From: Ridgeia piscesae
Lineage: Eukaryota > Annelida > Polychaeta > Sabellida > Siboglinidae
DNA: 64,000 bases
Assembly: GCA_025642075.2 (NCBI GenBank)
Contig: JAODUO010000126.1
Location: forward strand, 43,501 to 107,500
Reading direction: 5' to 3'
Below the pieces are notes generated by a model. It saw only the letters and a program-made list of their open reading frames with translations. It was not told the origin of the DNA and made no database searches. This document shows, one piece after another, positions 60,901 through 64,000 of the stretch (within the stretch, counting starts at the first letter, position 1; the number at the start of each line of letters is the position of its first letter). The position numbers and the translations under genes were made by a program.

Positions 60901-63900
60901 GACGTAAAAGAGACAACAGACATACTGAAGACGTAAAAGAGACAACAGACATACTGAAGACGTAAAAGAGACAACAGACATACTGAAGACGTAAAAGAGA
61001 CAACAGACATACTGAAGACGTAAAAGAGACAACAGACATACTGAAGACGTAAAAGAGACAACATACATACTGAAGACGTAAAAGACATAACAGGCATACT
61101 GAAGACGTAAAAGAGACAACATACATGCTGAAGACGTAAAAGAGACAACATACATGCTGAAGACGTAAAAGAGACAACAGACATACTGAATACGTAAAGG
61201 AGACAACAGACATACTGAAGGCGTAAAGGAGACAACAGACATACTGAAGACGTAAAGGAGACAACAGGCATACTGAAGACGTAAAGGAGACAACAGACAT
61301 ACTGAAGACGTAAAGGAGACAACAGACATACTGAAGACGCCAAAGAGACAACATACATACTGAAGACGTAAAGGAGGCAACAGGCATACTGAAGACGTAA
61401 AGGAGACAACAGACATACTGAAGACGTAAAGGAGACAACAGACATACTGAAGCCGTAAAAGAGACAACAGACATACTGAAGACGTAAAAGAGACAACAGA
61501 CATACTGAAGACGTAAAAGAGAAACAGACACACTGAAGACGTAAAGGAGACAACATACATACTGAAGACGTAAAGGAGACAACAGACATACTGAAGACGT
61601 AAAGGAGACAACAGACATACTGAAGACGTAAAAGAGATAACAGACATACTGAAGACGCCAAAGAGACAACAGACATACTGAAGACGTAAAGGAGACAACA
61701 GACATACTGAAGACGTAAAAGAGACAACAGACATACTGAAGACGTAAAAGAGAAACAGACACACTGAAGACGTAAAGGAGACAACAGACATACTGAATAC
61801 GTAAAGGAGACAACAGACATACTGAAGACGTAAAGGAGACAACAGACATACTGAAGACGTAAAGGAGACAACAGACATACTGAAGACGCCAAAGAGACAA
61901 CAGACATACTGAAGACGTAAAGAGACAACAGACATACTGAAGACGTAAAGGAGACAACAGACATACTGAAGACGTAAAGGAGACAACAGACATACTGAAG
62001 ACGTAAAGAGACAACAGACATACTGAAGACGTAAAGGAGACAACAGACATACTGAAGACGTAAAAGAGACAACAGACATACTGAAGACGTAAAAGAGACA
62101 ACAGACATACTGAAGACGTAAAAGAGACAACAGACATACTGAAGACGTAAAGGAGACAACAGACATACTGAAGACGTAAAGGAGACAACAGACATACTGA
62201 AGACGTAAAGGAGACAACAGACATACTGAAGACGTAAAAGAGACAACAGACATACTGAAGACGAAAAAGAGAAACAGACATACTGAAGACGTAAAGGAGA
62301 CAACAGACATACTGAAGACGTAAAGGAGACAACAGACATACTGAAGACGTAAAAGAGACAACAGACATACTGAAGACGTAAAAGAGACAACAGACATACT
62401 GAAGACGTAAAGGAGACAACAGACATACTGAAGACGTAAAGGAGACAACAGACATACTGAAGACGTAAAGGAGACAACAGACATACTGAATACGTAAAGG
62501 AGACAACAGACATACTGAAGACGTAAAGGAGACAACAGACATACTGAAGACGTAAAAGAGACAACAGACATACTGAAGACGTAAAGGAGACAACAGACAT
62601 ACTGAAGACGTAAAAGAGACAACAGACATACTGAAGACGTAAAGGAGACAACAGACATACTGAAGACGTAAAGGAGACAACAGACATACTGAAGACGTAA
62701 AAGAGACAACAGACATACTGAAGACGTAAATGAGACAACAGACATACTGAAGACGTAAAAGAGATAACAGACATACTGAAGACGTAAAAGAGACAACAGA
62801 CATACTGAAGACGTAAAAGAGATAACAGACATACTGAAGACGCCAAAGAGACAACAGACATACTGAAGACGTAAAGGAGACAACAGACATACTGAAGACG
62901 TAAAAGGAGACAACAGACAAAACTGAAGACGAAAATGGAGACAACAGACATACTGAAGACGTAAAAGAGACAACAGACATACTGAAGACGTAAAAGAGAT
63001 AACAGACATACTGAAGCCGAAAAAGGAGACAACAGACATACTGAAGACGTAAAAGAGAAACAGACATACTGAAGACGAAAAAGGAGATAACAGACATACT
63101 GAAGACGTAAAGGAGACAACAGACATACTGAAGACGTAAAGGAGACAACAGACATACTGAAGACGCCAAAGAGACAACAGACATACTGAAGACGCCAAAG
63201 AGACAACAGACATACTGAAGACGTAAAGGAGACAACAGACATACTGAAGACGTAAAAGAGACAACAGACATACTGAAGACGTAAAAGAGAAACAGACATA
63301 CTGAAGACGTAAAGGAGACAACAGACATACTGAATACGTAAAAGAGACAACAGACATACTGAAGACGTAAAGGAGACAACAGACATACTGAAGACGAAAA
63401 AGGAGATAACAGACATACTGAAGACGTCAAAGAGATAACAGGCATACTGAAGACTAAAAGAGAAACAGACAAAACTGAAGACGTAAAGGAGACAACATAC
63501 ATACTGAAGACGTAAAGGAGACAACAGACATACTGAAGACGTAAATGAGACAACAGACATACTGAAGACGTAAAAGAGATAACAGACATACTGAAGACGT
63601 AAAGGAGACAACAGACATACTGAAGACGTAAAAGAGACAACAGACATACTGAAGACGAAAAAGAAAAAGACAACAAGAAAAAAATACTTGAAGACGTAAA
63701 GGAGACAACAGACATACTGAAGACGTAAAGGAGACAACAGGCATACTGAAGACGTAAAAGAGACAACAGACATACTGAAGACATAAAGGAGACAACAGGC
63801 ATACTGAAGACGCCAAAGAGACAACAGACACACTGAAGACGTAAAAGAGACAACATACATACTGAAGACGTAAATGAGACAACAGACATACTGAAGACGT

Positions 63901-64000
63901 AAAAGAGACAACATACATACTGAAGACGTAAAAGAGACAACAGACATACTGAATACGTAAATGAGACAACAGACATACTGAAGACGTAAAAGAGACAATA
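57950..64000 (-). repeat. 29-bp satellite-like array, about 208 units, open at right edge
   Basis: Units contain GAGACAACAGACATACTGAA on the plus strand. The junction varies in three main types: GACGTAAAAGAG (most of 58080-61190), GACGTAAAGGAG (most of 61190-63990) and GACGCCAAAGAG (left edge and scattered). One- or two-base deletions cluster at 58290-59400. The plus strand has stops in every unit; the minus strand has none in any frame, so frames of over 2,000 codons appear and cycle through all three phases (3 x 29 = 87). They are not credible proteins. On the minus strand each unit reads as a pyrimidine-rich tract ending CTTCAG followed by TATGTCTG. Confidence 0.97.

Noticed and set aside
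57874..63998. Minus-strand frames of 1,827-2,034 codons resembling a Ser/Val/Cys-rich repeat protein
   Set aside because: A 29-bp unit lacks stops on that strand, and all three phases stay open. Frame cycling and indels every few units argue against selection for coding.

Overview
The window is metazoan nuclear DNA: two conserved genes are broken into short exons by GT-AG introns, and the rest is a dense mix of non-LTR retrotransposon remnants, tRNA-derived SINEs, palindromic DNA elements and tandem arrays. The protein matches are to animal families. The SINE and LINE mix suggests an invertebrate, perhaps a marine lophotrochozoan such as a mollusc, but the sequence alone does not fix the phylum. 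I see nothing prokaryotic.

Layout. 1-118 is the end of a hAT-like element and 222-470 a decayed LINE. 1232-14827 (+) holds the last ten coding exons of adenylosuccinate synthetase (ADSS); the first part of the gene lies to the left. 14828-16813 is the space between two convergent 3' ends. 16814-29503 (-) is a complete eight-exon NAA40, the histone H4/H2A N-terminal acetyltransferase NatD (244 codons; all phases close). 29.6-57.9 kb is gene-poor: LINE fragments (31.4-32.5, 35.9-37.3, 51.0-51.8 kb), SINE fragments, fold-back elements, and micro- and minisatellites. 57.9 kb to the right edge is one continuous 29-bp tandem array of about 208 copies that runs out of the window.

The two genes are not linked in function: ADSS is the first committed step from IMP to AMP, NAA40 acetylates histones. 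What they share is how their introns are built. Four minisatellites lie at or very near splice sites, and two of them carry the neighbouring exon's own donor in every unit. In ADSS the 35-bp unit repeats the last 21 nt of an exon plus its GAG/GTATGT donor about 92 times. The commonest variant has also gained a pyrimidine-rich CCACCTAG acceptor, so each unit looks like an in-frame 9-nt microexon (Phe-Asp-Glu). In NAA40 a G-rich array repeats the exon-2 donor GAG/GTAGGA. A 21-bp array ends 0-5 nt from an ADSS acceptor, and a 63-bp array ends about 40 nt from a NAA40 acceptor. The 29-bp array, read on the minus strand, is a run of polypyrimidine-CAG acceptors ending in a short open segment with a consensus GTGAGT donor. 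Arrays seeded from splice sites are my best candidate for something undescribed here.

A second candidate is a 1.7-kb non-autonomous DNA element inside NAA40, with terminal inverted repeats, a TTTA duplication and eight copies of a 14-mer arranged towards the two ends. The very long reading frames over the tandem arrays are artefacts of repeat length and are not annotated as genes.
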